Below, piece by piece: positions 1-10,808 of a stretch of 64,000 bases of DNA. Position numbers and translations under genes: made by a program. This DNA is from Lophius americanus. Lineage: Eukaryota > Chordata > Actinopteri > Lophiiformes > Lophiidae. A model generated the notes under the pieces. That model had not been told where the DNA came from. It searched no databases and was given only the letters and a program-made list of their open reading frames with translations. The first letter of the stretch is position 1. Every line of letters begins with the position of its first letter. The stretch is from contig JBBDHG010000026.1 in NCBI GenBank assembly GCA_037951165.1, forward strand, positions 5,845,501-5,909,500, in the 5' to 3' direction.

Positions 1-1067
1 TGTAAAAAAAAACTCTTCCCGATGAGTAAAATGTGAAAAATTAAACATTACATTATAGTCAAAGTGGTTATAAAATGTGGAACCTGCTGTGGGGGGGTCG
101 GCGGTCGTGGTGGCAGCATTAAATCCCCAACTTTTCTGGGATATATGAGTACGACAACAGGTGAGAATAATCTAACAGTTAAGGAGGAGAGAAGAGAGAA
201 CAAAGACTGGGAGTGTGAAGGGAAAAAGTAACAAATAATGAGAATCTTGGCCACACTCCTAATATTTATTACAGCAAATTCCAACCATGACGTTTCAGTA
301 TACACTGCAAACAACCTGACAGATAAGCAAACTTTGGTGCAAGAAATCTCCTTTAACTCTCATTGGTAGATGGAAGTATCTACATGAACATCAAGCAGTA
401 CAGGTTAGAGAGAAAACATGCATATTCATCCTTTATTTTTTATGAACTGCTCCTTAATTAGACAGAGGAAGCTACATGTGGTTTGTAAATGTTTAAGAGT
501 AACTGGAAGGCAATGAAAAAGAGTGTTTGGAATTTCAATTCCAGTAAAATATGATTAAACCAACATGAGACATCATTTCTACCAGCAGCCTCCAGATTCT
601 TCTAGCACCCTCTATCTTTTCACCGTTGAAGCCGAGTTTTATAGTCTGGAATAATCCGCCGTACGCCATCGGATTCATCAACCCACTGACGTCACTGAGG
701 GAAATCCCCCTCTGGATTTCTCTCTGTTGTACCGCAGCTTTGAAATTCAAAGACAAACTAAATGGTCTGAAACCGCTGAGGGTGAGGGTAACTCCTCAGC
801 AGCAGGAGGAGCGCCTGTGCCTGAGGGCCGGTGACCTGATGCAGACTTTCAGATCCTTCATTAAGGCCCCATTAATTACAGGAGGGATACAGATAATCGT
901 CACAGGTGAAAGCCCACCAGGGATACAGTTCCCCGAAGAAAATATGAATCTGCAACAGGTACAACATGTTCCAATTATTCATTTTGTGCTGATAGAATGA
1001 GGAGACAAGCACATTAGCAAGCGTCAAAGTCTGACTTTATTTAATGAGGGAACAAGGTGAACCAATA
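1..1067. other. Non-coding stretch, no gene recognised
   Basis: Mostly A+T-rich sequence with no motif I can assign. A frame of 124 codons on the plus strand at 626-1000 has no recognisable domain and no splice context that would make it convincing. The part at about 600-960 is less A+T-rich and free of simple repeats, so it could be a small conserved non-coding piece, but nothing in the sequence proves this. Confidence 0.5.
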
Positions 1068-2283
1068 CCTGCATCACCAACGTGAAATATTATTTAGCCC
1101 CCCGAGCTTAATATCTAGATGTTCCTCCTTTAGACACAACCAGGCCCTCCTGATGAATGGAGATCCGTGTCTGGCATCACTGGGGTGGAATTTAGGCCCA
1201 CTCTTCTTTGCAGAACTGCTCTAGTCAAGCCACATTCGAAGGTCGGTGAGCATGAACTGGTCTTCTCAGGTTCCACCACAGCATCTCAATGGGGTTCAGG
1301 TTCTCCTTTGAGTGGAAGACATTCAGAGGTGAGATATACCTCTATATCTGTACCTCTATGAGGTACAGAGAGCAGTATTCAGGTTTCCCTCAATGATGAC
1401 GAGTCATCCTGGTTCTGAAGCACCGAGGCATCGCCACAACATCCTACTGCCACCTCCATGTTTGACTGTAGGTCCGATGTTCTTTTAGTGGGATGCTGTG
1501 TTTGACTTACACCAGATGGAACAGAACCCCGTCTTCAAACACTTCAACTATCCACTCATCAGTCCAGAGAAAATTCTCCCAGGAGCTGTTAGGGACATCA
1601 AGGTGTGTTGTGGGTAAATTCAGACCAGCTCTAGTGTTCTTCTCGTTTAGCAGTAAGTTTCTCCTCACTAGTTTCCATGGAGGCCTTTTTTGTTCAATGT
1701 CTTTGGAATGGTGGAACCTTGACCTATGACCTTTATTGAGGCGACAGGGATCTGCAGGTCCATGGATTTTTTTCTTTGGAACTTTTGTGATTTCCTGAAT
1801 GAGTTGTCTCCGTGTTCTTGGGGGAATTTTAGGAAGTGGGCAACCACTGTGGAGGTTCACCATTGTTCCAAGTCTTCAGCATTTATATTTAATCTGTCTC
1901 ACTGTGGATCTTTGGAGTCCCAGAACCTTAAGAACAGCTTAGGAACCCTTAAAAGAGTGATGAATTTCAATCAACTCTGGAGTTTCGGTTGATTTTAGCA
2001 TAATGTGCTTTTGATGAGCTATAGGAGCCAACATCCTGATCCTGAAAATGTTCTATTGAAATGATACTTGAACAGGGCCGGTAGTGATCGGGTCTGATTG
2101 GATCTTATCCAGCTGGAACAAGTTATTGATGCAGTTTAGTCGTTTTGTTGGTGTTAGGTAACTTTTTTTGGTTGAGTAAGTTATGTCATTATATAAAACT
2201 TTTATTTTCTGTTTCAAAACTGGATATGAGGTAAAAACATAGATGCAAACAGGAGGGGTCCAATACTTTCTCACAGCCCTGTT
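1068..2283 (-). mobile_element. Dead Tc1-like DNA transposon, near full length
   Basis: Read on the minus strand this is a Tc1/mariner-type element. The outer end at about 2283 reads CAGGGCTGTGAGAAAGTATT, typical of this teleost Tc1 group, and the other end near 1070-1110 resembles the matching terminus. Recognisable transposase pieces in order are PRTRRQLIQEIT near 1800, a WTDE block near 1535 (first catalytic Asp of the DDE triad), the KHGGGSRMLW stretch near 1450, and NPIEMLW near 1280 (the catalytic Glu). The segment that should carry the second Asp (QQDN) is absent, replaced by a short palindromic sequence near 1340-1365. Stop codons and frameshifts separate the pieces, so no active enzyme can be made. 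Superfamily is confident; the exact family is not named. Confidence 0.85.
1507..1863 (-). pseudogene. Tc1 transposase fragment (DNA-binding part to first DDE Asp)
   Basis: A 118-codon open stretch on the minus strand covers the middle of the transposase in the 1.07-2.28 kb element. It starts at the second helix-turn-helix region (PRTRRQLIQEITKVPKK), runs through a linker (LLLNEKNTRAGLN) and reaches ENFLWTDE, which holds the first catalytic Asp. The residue normally following in this family (Ser or Thr) is Trp here, and the frame then drifts. The rest of the catalytic domain lies in other frames at lower coordinates. A normal Tc1 transposase is about 340 residues, so this is roughly a third of it. 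Confidence 0.8.
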
Positions 2284-2488
2284 CACTCTAATGTGAGTCA
2301 AGTGAGTTACTTTTTACAGAATAAGTTCAATAATAGATTTAGCAGCAGCGTGGAGGCAGTGGACATGTTTGGGACGCTTCAGGCAATTTAGCGATGATTC
2401 TCCTTTAGCTGGTTTCAGATGGGTTGGTTTTCATTTGATATCATCACTTTCCATCTCTAACCCTTCTTCAGCCTGTATTTACTGGAAT

Positions 2489-2532
2489 TGATGATGATGA
2501 TGATGTGTGTGTGTGTGTGTGTGTTTGTGTGT
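2489..2532. repeat. (TGA)n followed by (GT)n microsatellite
   Basis: About five TGA units run directly into a GT tract with one interruption. The reading frame crossing it is an artefact of the repeat. Confidence 0.95.
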
Positions 2533-2648
2533 ATGGACACGGTTTGTTTGGGACCTGTCACATTAGGCTTAAGGTGGAGTGAGAGGGGAAGGTATTGTGG
2601 ATGGATTATGCAACGACCAAAAGTGGACCTCTCTCTTTCTTTTCTCTC

Positions 2649-2698
2649 TCACACACAGACACACAGACACACACACACACACACGCACACACACACAT
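2649..2698. repeat. (CA)n microsatellite, interrupted
   Basis: Alternating CA with ACAG and CGCA interruptions. It keeps several overlapping reading frames open on both strands; none is a credible gene. Confidence 0.95.
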
Positions 2699-2833
2699 CA
2701 GCTCCCTGCAGGTACAGTACCCCCTTCTCTCCCACTCCTCCCTCACCCCTCTGATCAATGGAGCTGAAACAAGGAAGCCAGGAGGGGCCTCTGGTTCCCA
2801 CATCAGACCCCACTGTAACCATTCTCCTCTCTA

Positions 2834-2854
2834 CCCCCCCCCCCCCCCCCCCCC
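2834..2854. repeat. Poly-C tract of 21 bases
   Basis: An uninterrupted run of 21 C. A run this long can form i-motif or, on the other strand, G-quadruplex structures, and its length is prone to sequencing and assembly error. Confidence 0.95.
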
Positions 2855-3126
2855 GGCTCACCCTACCCCCCTCAAGACCTTTACAGTACCCCAAACCTGT
2901 TATCTAACACAACATGATAGCGAGTTCCGTGATAACGGCTCCTTATCAAAGAGCTCCGCGCTGACAGGAATGCATGTGCTATCAGGTCAAACAATTTGAT
3001 AAATACATGGAAACACATCCAACTGGATTTGCTTTTAAAGGACCAATGCCTCTTTTTTTTTTGAAACACCTCCTGAAATGATTTATTTAGGGCTAATTCA
3101 GTTACTGAATATATCAATTATTAGAC

Positions 3127-3607
3127 GTTCTGATGAGTGATTTTTGATGAGCGAAGGGAAAGGTTTAGAAGATGGACGTGAGAGCAGTTCTGCTGGATGG
3201 TTTAGAGACGGTGGTACTGACCAAAAGACGAGAGGCAGAGCTTCAGGTGGTAGAGTTGAAGATGTTCAGATGTTCTTTGGTAGTTACGAGGATGGACAGG
3301 ATTAGAATCGAGAACATCATAGGTACAGTCAAGGCTAGACAGCTTGGAGACAAAGTAAGAGAGACCAGATTGAGATGGTTTGGACCCCTTAAGAGGTTGG
3401 AGAGTGGATCTATAGTAGAAGTATGCTGGAGATGGAGCTGCCAAGCAGGAGAAAAATGGGAAGATCAAGTAGGAGGTTTCTAGATGTGGTGAAGGAGAAC
3501 TTGCAGTTAGTTGGTGTGACAGAGGAAGATGCAGAGGACAGAGCAAGATGGAAACAGATGATCCCTAAAGATATCGCCATAGCCCAAAGAAAATGAAAAA
3601 GAAGAAG
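3127..3607 (+). mobile_element. RTE-like LINE, 3' end
   Basis: The plus strand encodes the C-terminal part of a teleost non-LTR reverse transcriptase: a LETVVLTKRREAELQ stretch, then VTRMDRIRIENI, GDKVRETRLRWFG, and further on VTEEDAEDRARW in another frame. The element ends in a purine-rich tail (GAAAAAGAAGAAG) at about 3592-3607. The upstream RT core, including the catalytic Asp pair, is missing, so this is a 5'-truncated insertion, the usual outcome of target-primed reverse transcription. The same family has a longer copy at 22985-24030. RTE/Rex3-type is my best reading of the family; the LINE identity itself is firm. Confidence 0.8.
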
Positions 3608-4614
3608 CGGTCCGGGGAGATTTGGGTTTTTCTTCCATTGTTTACACTGGAACTAGTGATTTTCGGTTTGCACTTTTGCGAGTGCACTAAAGAACCTATC
3701 CTGATTTACCGGCTTCCCATCCTCATCACTTCTATGGGCTGGTCCTTCTGTGCACGAGGATTGATTGACATGTAGATCAGTGTGCTTCTGATGGAAGTTA
3801 TCTCTTCTTTTATTCTCGGTCCCTCTCTCTATCTCTCTCTCATTGTTGCAGACATCTTGACTCCTTCAGACCATGTCTTGATTAACCCTTACTTTTACCT
3901 TACCTTGTCTCTTCTTCTCCCAGTGTTCTACTGCGCCGCATTTTTTAATTCTTATATTCTTGCATCGGGGATTGTTTTCTATTGTAACATTCTGTATCTG
4001 GTCTGACCAAAGTCCTGCTGTTTGATCGGGACACTGGTCCAGGGGGTTTCACATCTAAAAGTCCGAACCAGGGTTTGTGTTTTTGGTACATTCTACATGT
4101 TTGATCAGGTTGGTTTTGCTTTCACACTGCAAATTTGCAATTGCACTTGAGAACTTTTACTGGCATAAGTACTTCCTGTCGTCTTCATCTACGTGGGCTG
4201 TTTCTTCATATAATTATTTCTTGGGACAGTTGTTAAAACAATTTTTGTTCCACGGCACAAGATTGAGAGGATGGTTTTGGTTAGACACCAAGCACCAAGG
4301 ACTGCCATGAGTCCTCTCCTCCTTGTGTCACCTCTCTCTAAATTCAAAGAGTTTGGGTTTTCATTTAGAGTAGAAATTGGCTTTAGATAGTCTAATTTTT
4401 CCAGTTGACTTTTATTTTATTTGATGGACCATATCAATACTAAGGACCTTGTCTCCTCTCCTCCTCTTGTGATGCTACTACTCATTTTAACCATTTTGTT
4501 TTTTCAAACGGGGTGGAGCACACAAAGGGTTTGAGTTCCAGATGATTTTAGTTTCTTAAATGTAAGGATTTGCATTTTTCTCTGTTTGGTTAGAAAGCAA
4601 TTTAACGTGTTTGA
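3608..4614. other. Pyrimidine-rich non-coding stretch, possible old MITE
   Basis: T-rich sequence with three chance open frames on the plus strand at 3593-3775, 3782-4006 and 4077-4310. They look hydrophobic only because the DNA is T-rich. Around 4010-4150 there are phrases (CCGAACCAGGG, TTTCACACTGCAAATT) resembling non-autonomous DNA transposons of fish that I remember. A related phrase occurs near 13535-13650. This assignment is tentative. Confidence 0.35.
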
Positions 4615-4720
4615 GAATCAGACACGTACTTTATTGATCCCCGGGGGGATATTGGTTTGCTACAGATTCTCCATGAACAACTGCTAGAATGTACAATATA
4701 AATATAAAAAACAATGTAAA
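4615..4720 (-). mobile_element. Short LINE 3' end (Rex1/L2-type tail)
   Basis: TACTTTATTGATCCCCGG near 4628 is the reverse complement of a common teleost LINE 3' end (GGGATCAATAAAGTA on the minus strand). The relic is short and merges into A+T-rich sequence after about 4700. Another copy of this tail type lies at 37380. Confidence 0.5.
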
Positions 4721-6342
4721 ATTTTATTATATTACACTATTATACTTCAGTTAGATTAGTTAATAGTGGTAGTTGAGTTAGTGGATGAGTTTTGAAACTT
4801 TTGTTAAAGCAAAAGAAAATCTACAAACTAAATGATAAAAAAGCTAATTAGAGGTTAGTAAGAGTGGTATTATGTTAATAAAGTTGTATTTATAAGGTTA
4901 AAATCCTAAAAATAAACATATTTGATAGTTATGATAAGGACTGACTTAATTAAAAGTAAAAGAGGAACTATTTTAATACCTAGGTATCGTATGGCAGTTT
5001 AAAGAAGTGGACATCCTTTCAGTCTATGTTTGAAACTGTAATTGTGTTAAATGTCACTGAATGTCATTTTAATATAGACCAGAATAATAATAATATGCTG
5101 CATGTCTTTAATTGGAAACAAAGATACACCCTGACAATTGGAGATACTGTAGGAAACCAACTATGGACTCTTACCACACACAGCAGCAACAAGTGATTAA
5201 GGAGGCATCTGAAAGACACAATAGTCCCTCCACCTTCGGTCATTAAGAGACTGAAGAAGAGGAGAAGAAAAGCAGGAAAAGGACACCCTTGCACTGAAGG
5301 AGAAGCCCTTTGAACTTTTGCAACAAGCCCTTTCCCTAAACAAAAACACCAAATCTTCCCCTTATCTCCTTTCTCCCTCTCTCCTGGTCTTTTTTCCTCC
5401 CTCCTGCTCTCTTGTTTCTTTCCTCTGTAAAGTCAGTGGTCCGGTTCTCTCAAAGGAGCCCCGAGCCCCCGGCCGGCTCCTATTGGTTCCTCCATGCTCT
5501 CCCACACTGGGTGCCCATGGCTCCTGAAGTGATGCTCTTTGTGTGGGGTTCAGGGGTCGTGCCTATTAGCGTGAAGAAAGCCCTGCTGGGTCTTATCCCG
5601 ACCCGGAGGAGGACGCAGGGCTCTTCACCCCAACGTGGGCCCGGCCAACCCCCTTCCCCGGGACGGGACACTTTCATCCTTTGTCAGGAGGTCAATGAGC
5701 GGAGCCCCACAGGGAAAGGAGGGCCTCAACCAATAATGATATGCATGACAGTCATTGTATGACCCCCATAGGGGGGTCATGGTTGGTTGAGGTGGGTGGT
5801 GTCAAAGGAGGGGAGGACTGGCTGCGTAACTATGGATGGTTATCTTATCCAGAAGTAACTGAGTAACAGACTGATGGCGATGGGAGCTCAACTGGATTGG
5901 GATTCTCCGCCATCAAGTTTGACGTAAAAACAGAAGAAAATAAGACGCAACATTTCCATATACTGTATACTTTCTGTTTTTCATCGAGTTAACTTCAAAT
6001 ATCAGAATAAAATATTAATGCCCTATGTACTTATGTCGAAAGTACGTCCAAGAATACGTGCAAGAATATGTACGTCCAAGAATATGTTCTTGGACGTATC
6101 TCCCAGCCACTCCCTCTGCTCCACATCACAAACACACGCTCACACTCATCTTAACCCCTAACCTCAGCCCTAGCCTCCGTGTCAGAGATGGATTCGATTT
6201 GGTTCGCCTCACTCCCTTCAAAATATTCCAGCTATTTGCCTTGATATGCAAATGATATGTTACATAACAACCTCATCTTTAGGAAGAAAACGCCAAGAGA
6301 GAGACTGACTATATACTTTAAATAGATGTACTTAACATACCA
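4721..6342. other. Non-coding; includes a GC-rich island near 5440-5720
   Basis: A+T-rich up to about 5290, then mixed. Between about 5440 and 5720 the sequence becomes notably G+C-rich and repeat-free, with an inverted CCAAT box (CTATTGGTT) near 5480. A 116-codon frame at 5412-5762 crosses it but shows no domain. This is either a conserved non-coding element or an unrecognised exon; I favour non-coding. A short palindrome (ATGACCCCC / GGGGGTCAT) sits at 5759-5780. Confidence 0.4.
6040..6098. repeat. Short tandem repeat ending in a 12-bp hairpin
   Basis: Three imperfect copies of a unit like GTACGTCCAAGAATA are followed by the inverted copy, giving perfect 12-bp arms at 6071-6082 and 6087-6098 around a 4-base loop. 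Confidence 0.8.
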
Positions 6343-6386
6343 AATATATATATATAATATAATATATATATATATATATATATATT
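6343..6386. repeat. (AT)n microsatellite
   Basis: AT dinucleotide run with an ATAATATAAT interruption. Confidence 0.95.
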
Positions 6387-7263
6387 ACCAAATATAATGA
6401 TGTTGGGGTTTTCCTTAATAAAAAAACAGTTTTCTGTTAAAGAAGAATTTTACACACGTCCTAATTTGATTTAGATGAATAAAAGCCAATGTTTTTAAAG
6501 CTAAACTTTTGTTTTCGCCATTGCCCTCACTGCGTAGTACGTGACAAGGACGGAGACAAAATGCTAAATAAAGACTGGCTTTTCCCTCTAATTTTGTCTT
6601 TGATGTCTTTGTGTCATATGATATTGATGTCTTTGATGTCCTTTAATGTCTTGTGATAATCATTAATCTGAGCTTGCGTTGGTAGAGGTTTTGCAGTGTA
6701 TTGCATACTCCTCCCAGTTTAATCAGAATGTTTGAATAAAAAATACATTTTAACAGTGGAGGAGGACCTGCGTGATGAAGGACATCACGCACAGCTAGCG
6801 CGTGGGAGGAGTCTAAACAGTAAAAGATACCGTGGGGAGTAGGATACATGTAACAAAACCACGATCAATACATCTATGAGGGAAAACTGCAGCTGTATGG
6901 GGAATAGTGAACAATCAGTGGTGATGTTTACCAGGAAGAGGAAGATACAATGAATAAAATAAGATGCAGGAAATCAATTCTGGGCGCTGGAGGATCTCCA
7001 ACCTGGGGCTGAGGGCAGGAGAGCTCGACGTTGCCTATCGATCCAGGAATATGTCATCGCATCATGTTTGGGAGCTAGCACCTATGAAGACCCAGACGTT
7101 GCTAATATATTATTAACGTGCAGAGCTGTCCTTCATGGTGCATGTTCATTAAACATGAAAACTCCAGCGAGGAGCTGCTACACGTCAGGATGCTCCTCAG
7201 GGCATCGTCTCTATGGAACGTCTAACACTTTATGTAAGGAGATTTAAAAGCAGCATTATTCGC
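6387..7263. other. Unassigned non-coding stretch
   Basis: No recognisable transposon protein, RNA gene or strong regulatory signature. A minor TTGATGTCTTTG direct repeat is visible near 6600-6640. Confidence 0.4.
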
Positions 7264-7370
<107 letters not shown>

Positions 7371-7617
7371 TGCTTCGGAGAAAACACTGAACATTTAATT
7401 AAAAGTCAAGACTTTTTATATTGAAATGTTGAAGTGTTCTGTCACAATTATTGAATTATTCTAACTATTCTTTTTAAAAATATATAAAACAGCTGAAGGA
7501 AACATAAATACTATATTTCCTTACCTCTCAGTGGGATATAGAGTATACTATATATTATACATAGCATCTCCAGAACTGTCCTGTTTGGTGTCTCTGTTCC
7601 GCAGTGGTTAGAAACTA

Positions 7618-7619
<2 letters not shown>

Positions 7620-7685
<66 letters not shown>

Positions 7686-7688
7686 TAT
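7620..7688. repeat. (TA)n microsatellite, about 65 bp
   Basis: Nearly pure TA run, capable of cruciform extrusion. It lies 50 bp from the inverted repeat at 7739-7882. Confidence 0.97.
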
Positions 7689-7738
7689 TCTAGATTTAGA
7701 AAAAATGTGAAAGTGATTGTTGCAGACTGGACTTAAAT

Positions 7739-7882
7739 ATTCAGTTCCTCCAGGAAGTTGTGATGTCAGGATTGCAACAATTACTTCAAATTCAACAAAT
7801 CCCTGTGAATTCTGCATATCCTTGGACTTTGGTCCAATCACAGAAACTAATCTGAGGCCGTAACTTTCTGGAGGAACTGAAT
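7739..7882. repeat. 21-bp inverted repeat around 102 bp (MITE-like)
   Basis: The arm ATTCAGTTCCTCCAGGAAGT(T) at 7739-7759 is repeated in inverse orientation at 7862-7882 with one mismatch. The 102-bp interior contains a small palindrome (GGACTTTGGTCC) and no coding potential. The layout suggests a small non-autonomous DNA transposon or an inverted-repeat core of one. No target-site duplication is obvious because of the adjoining TA array. Confidence 0.65.
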
Positions 7883-8548
7883 GACTTTAAAGTATCAACA
7901 ACTGACACTATTTCAATCAGAGAAGAAGGAAAATAAAGAAAAAGATGATTTATTACAACAGATCGAGATCGAAGGGTCTCTGCACTGAGCAGCAGGGAGT
8001 GAGTCCTCCTTCTGCGTGAAGCACCAGAATGAAAGAACTAGATGAATGGAGAGAGCCAGAGGTAAAGAGAGCAGCTGATGGTGATAGTGATAAGCATGCA
8101 GATTTGAAACAGTGACTGGATGGATGAGGCTACCTGAACGTGAACAACTGATATCACCTGATACTCCAGACCATGAAGGAGGTAACTGAGACGGAGCCTG
8201 TGTGAAAGGTGAGGATAATAGAGTGGAAGGAGCGGTAACGTGGCCCGAGTTCAAGAGGATAGTCTCTTTGATTGAACTTTCGATAGAAAAGCTTGGGTTT
8301 TTTTACTATATGAAAAAAGAAAAGCTTGTATTCAATACCTTTTTTTCCACATTTATTTTCCTTGACAATAAATCCAGACGGGAAGGTAAGGGTTCAAATT
8401 CTTTGGCTGTGCCCTCTAGATTTAGATGTATATATACATAAACTAGTCGTAAACATCTTGCCTACACTGAAGAATACTAACATTTTAGACATGCACAGTA
8501 TTACCTGCATGGATTTGTTTTATTTGTTAAAATAATCAATGTTAGTCT
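7883..8548. other. Unassigned non-coding stretch
   Basis: Mixed composition, no recognisable protein motif. GGTTCAAATTC near 8391 resembles an RNA polymerase III B box, but there is no matching A box and no cloverleaf, so no tRNA is called. Confidence 0.4.
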
Positions 8549-8592
8549 CTTTGCCTGTCAGTGGTTATAATGTTATGGCTAATCGGTTTATA
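8549..8592. mobile_element. Solo terminus of a Tc1-like family (family T)
   Basis: CTGTCAGTGGTTATAATGTT followed by ATGGCTAATCGG is the end signature shared with the relics at 37296, 46240, 49048 and 57375. Only the end is recognisable here. Confidence 0.6.
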
Positions 8593-8597
8593 GTCAA

Positions 8598-8700
8598 GGC
8601 TCAAGGATTCAAGTTTCCAAAGCTTTAATGTCAACCCTACAAACAAGTAATACTGCAAAATCACATCTTTTTTTTTGGCCATTGCCATCCATATAGAAAA
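8598..8700 (-). mobile_element. Possible LINE 3' end fragment
   Basis: AAGGATTCAAGTTTCCAAAG followed by CTTTAATGTCAA resembles the reverse complement of a teleost LINE 3' end of the form TTGACAATAAAG...CTTGAATC. Short and decayed. Confidence 0.3.
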
Positions 8701-10079
8701 AAAAGGCTATAAAAAAATGAGCAAAGATTCCAGGTCCAAGCATCAAGTGTCTGATGTGCAGCTTTTACATGTGAAGCTTTCAAAAGTTCACGCTCACATC
8801 CTGTAGTTACGGCTTGAGCCTCTTATGCAGATTCTGTTAAACCCACAATGTAACCGTTATCTTTTTTCCCGCCAAACACACTCTTGGCCGAGTGACTGTG
8901 TTAATTAGAAGAGCAGCACGCTGAGGCAGACAGGAGGAGACGGAAAAATAAACCCAGTCAACCCTCTTGACTACATCTTCTGCCAGCCAAATGATTTTCT
9001 TTAAAAGACTTTGGAGGGAGCGTCAGGGCGACTACACTGTCCCCACTGTCTGTCCTCTTGCTGCGTGTCACCAGCTGAAGACGGGTCCGACAGCAGAATA
9101 TGTGTGTGAGGTTGAAGAGCATTAGCCGGTTCCCCGCTGTTAGAGCTGTGAGCGTTAGCTGCCAGAAGAGAGGGGGTAATTATGGGACCTGTTGTGTTGA
9201 AGGGAAGCCAGGCCACCGAGGAGGGATTAGGACCGTCAATCTCCTCTCCTCACATCCATCGCTTGGGTCCTGAATTTACCGCCTCGGTCTTCATTGAACT
9301 ACCAAAGTGATTCAAGTAGGTCGGGCATTAATGAGCTGAAACCATTGATGATGTACTTAAAGTTATTAATCAAGCAAGAGTTCCTGTAAATAAATTTGAG
9401 GTTATGGTCATGTTGGATTTTAGAAAACGCTTTCAGTCACATCCCACGGATTACCTTCTGAGGAAAGTCCGTCTGTGATCAGATGCACCACAACCTTAAT
9501 GGATCTACATGCTACTTCTTTAAACTATCCAGGATTTGGTTTCCCATGGTTATCAGGCTTAAGGTAATTAAAGTTATCATACTGGGCCTTTTTTTTTTTT
9601 TTTCTACAGCGCCGACTACATGTCTGCTGGTCTGGCTCCCTTTACATCATCCAGCCTGGATGGTCTGGGGCGTCGATTGATATCAGCTATCATCCATTAT
9701 CACGGTGCAACACCTTCATAGATAGCCTAACATCTTGCTATTAACTTTTTGAAAATCTAATTTCCTTCAGCTCCTTCATCCCGCTGGTTTCGTGCTCCCT
9801 CCATCTCCCAGTCCTCACAGATTCCTCAACCTCATCATTCATCCGTCTCAGCAGAGTCATCAGCCACCACCACCAGTGTCCGGACTCCAAAAAGGAATAT
9901 TTCTTAATCAAAATACTGCCAAATACCAAAATGATATAAAAATCTGGCTCTTTCACTTAATAATATGCATTAATATGCCTCATCTCACAATTTAAAAAAA
10001 AAGTTTTGAATCTTTGTTAGATTGCAGATTAACACAAACATGGTCTTTCATTGTATGGATGTAATGTAATGAATAATAT
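8701..10079. other. Non-coding; possible conserved segment and a small repeat
   Basis: The part at 8810-9240 is repeat-free with balanced composition and could be conserved non-coding DNA. A 15-base T run lies at 9589-9603. At 9773-9890 a phrase (TCAGCAGAGTCATCAGCC, then CACCACCACCAGTGTCC) recurs in related form at 14614-14710, showing an unnamed dispersed repeat of about 100 bp. No gene is supported. Confidence 0.45.
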
Positions 10080-10808
10080 CCATCCATTTTTTTTCCCACT
10101 TTCAAAGGGTTGGGTCAGGGTGGTAGCAGAGAAAGTGAATCTACCCTGCAATGCTCTCCAGCTCATCCTGGGAGATCCTGAGGTGCTCCAAGGCCAGATG
10201 AGATGTAATTCCTCGAAACAATGCTGGGTCTACCCTAGGATCTCCTACCATTTGGATGTGTTTAGAAAAAAACACCTTCACTGGCTACTTTCAACACATA
10301 GGAGCAGCAGCTCTACTCTGATCTCCCTCAAGCTGACCAAACTATTTAAGCTGGGCCCAATCACTCTATGAAAGAAGCTCATATCATCCACTTCTATCCA
10401 CAACCTCAGTCGTTCTGTCACTACCCAGAGCTCATGGCATTGATCTAAGTTGGAATGTAGACTAACTGGTAAATTGAGAACTTTGCCTTCCGACTCAGCT
10501 CTCACTTCACCACGACAGACTGGTACACCACCCACATCACTGCTGGTGCAGCGGTACCACCTGACTGACTCACAGTCTACTTTTCCCTCACTCATCAACA
10601 AGACTCCAAGATACCGAAACTTATGCACCGAATAATGCAGAATATTCACGATGGAGCCGAATGTTCTTAATAGTAGTGGACTCTGTTCTTCTATTTTTTT
10701 TACATTCCCCAGAGACATAGATCTTGACTCTGACATTAGTACTAATGTTAAAAGCCTGTCTCTCCACATACTTTTGGCATGTGCACACACAAGCAAGCAT
10801 GCACACAC
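10080..10808 (-). mobile_element. L2-like LINE, 3' RT end
   Basis: On the minus strand this encodes the C-terminal portion of a teleost LINE reverse transcriptase. YLGVLLMSEGKV near 10600 corresponds to the usual YLGVLF.SEG block, and ELWVVTERLRLWIEVDDMSF to HELWVMTER...AEM.F. Nucleotide similarity to the family continues to the 3' end (a CTACCACCCTGACCCAACCC block), ending near 10090 with a TGGATGGA-type tail, typical of L2-related fish elements. About 70 bp are deleted after 10277. The catalytic RT residues lie upstream of the truncated 5' end. Confidence 0.75.
10278..10808 (-). pseudogene. LINE reverse-transcriptase C-terminal fragment, 176 codons open
   Basis: This is the longest stretch with real protein-family similarity that is still uninterrupted. 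The C-terminal half keeps the linear order of the family (YLGVL, ELWVVTER, MSFFHRV, REIRVELLLLCVESSQ), although many residues have changed. The first 50 or so codons after the nominal Met are not recognisable and overlap a CA-rich patch. It stops where the protein should continue with the QLRW.GH region. It cannot be an active reverse transcriptase. Confidence 0.65.

Noticed and set aside
5412..5762. Coding exon in the GC-rich island
   Set aside because: No domain, no clear splice sites bounding it, and no neighbouring exon.
8380..8410. tRNA or tRNA-derived SINE promoter
   Set aside because: A B-box-like sequence exists, but there is no A box at the right distance and no cloverleaf.
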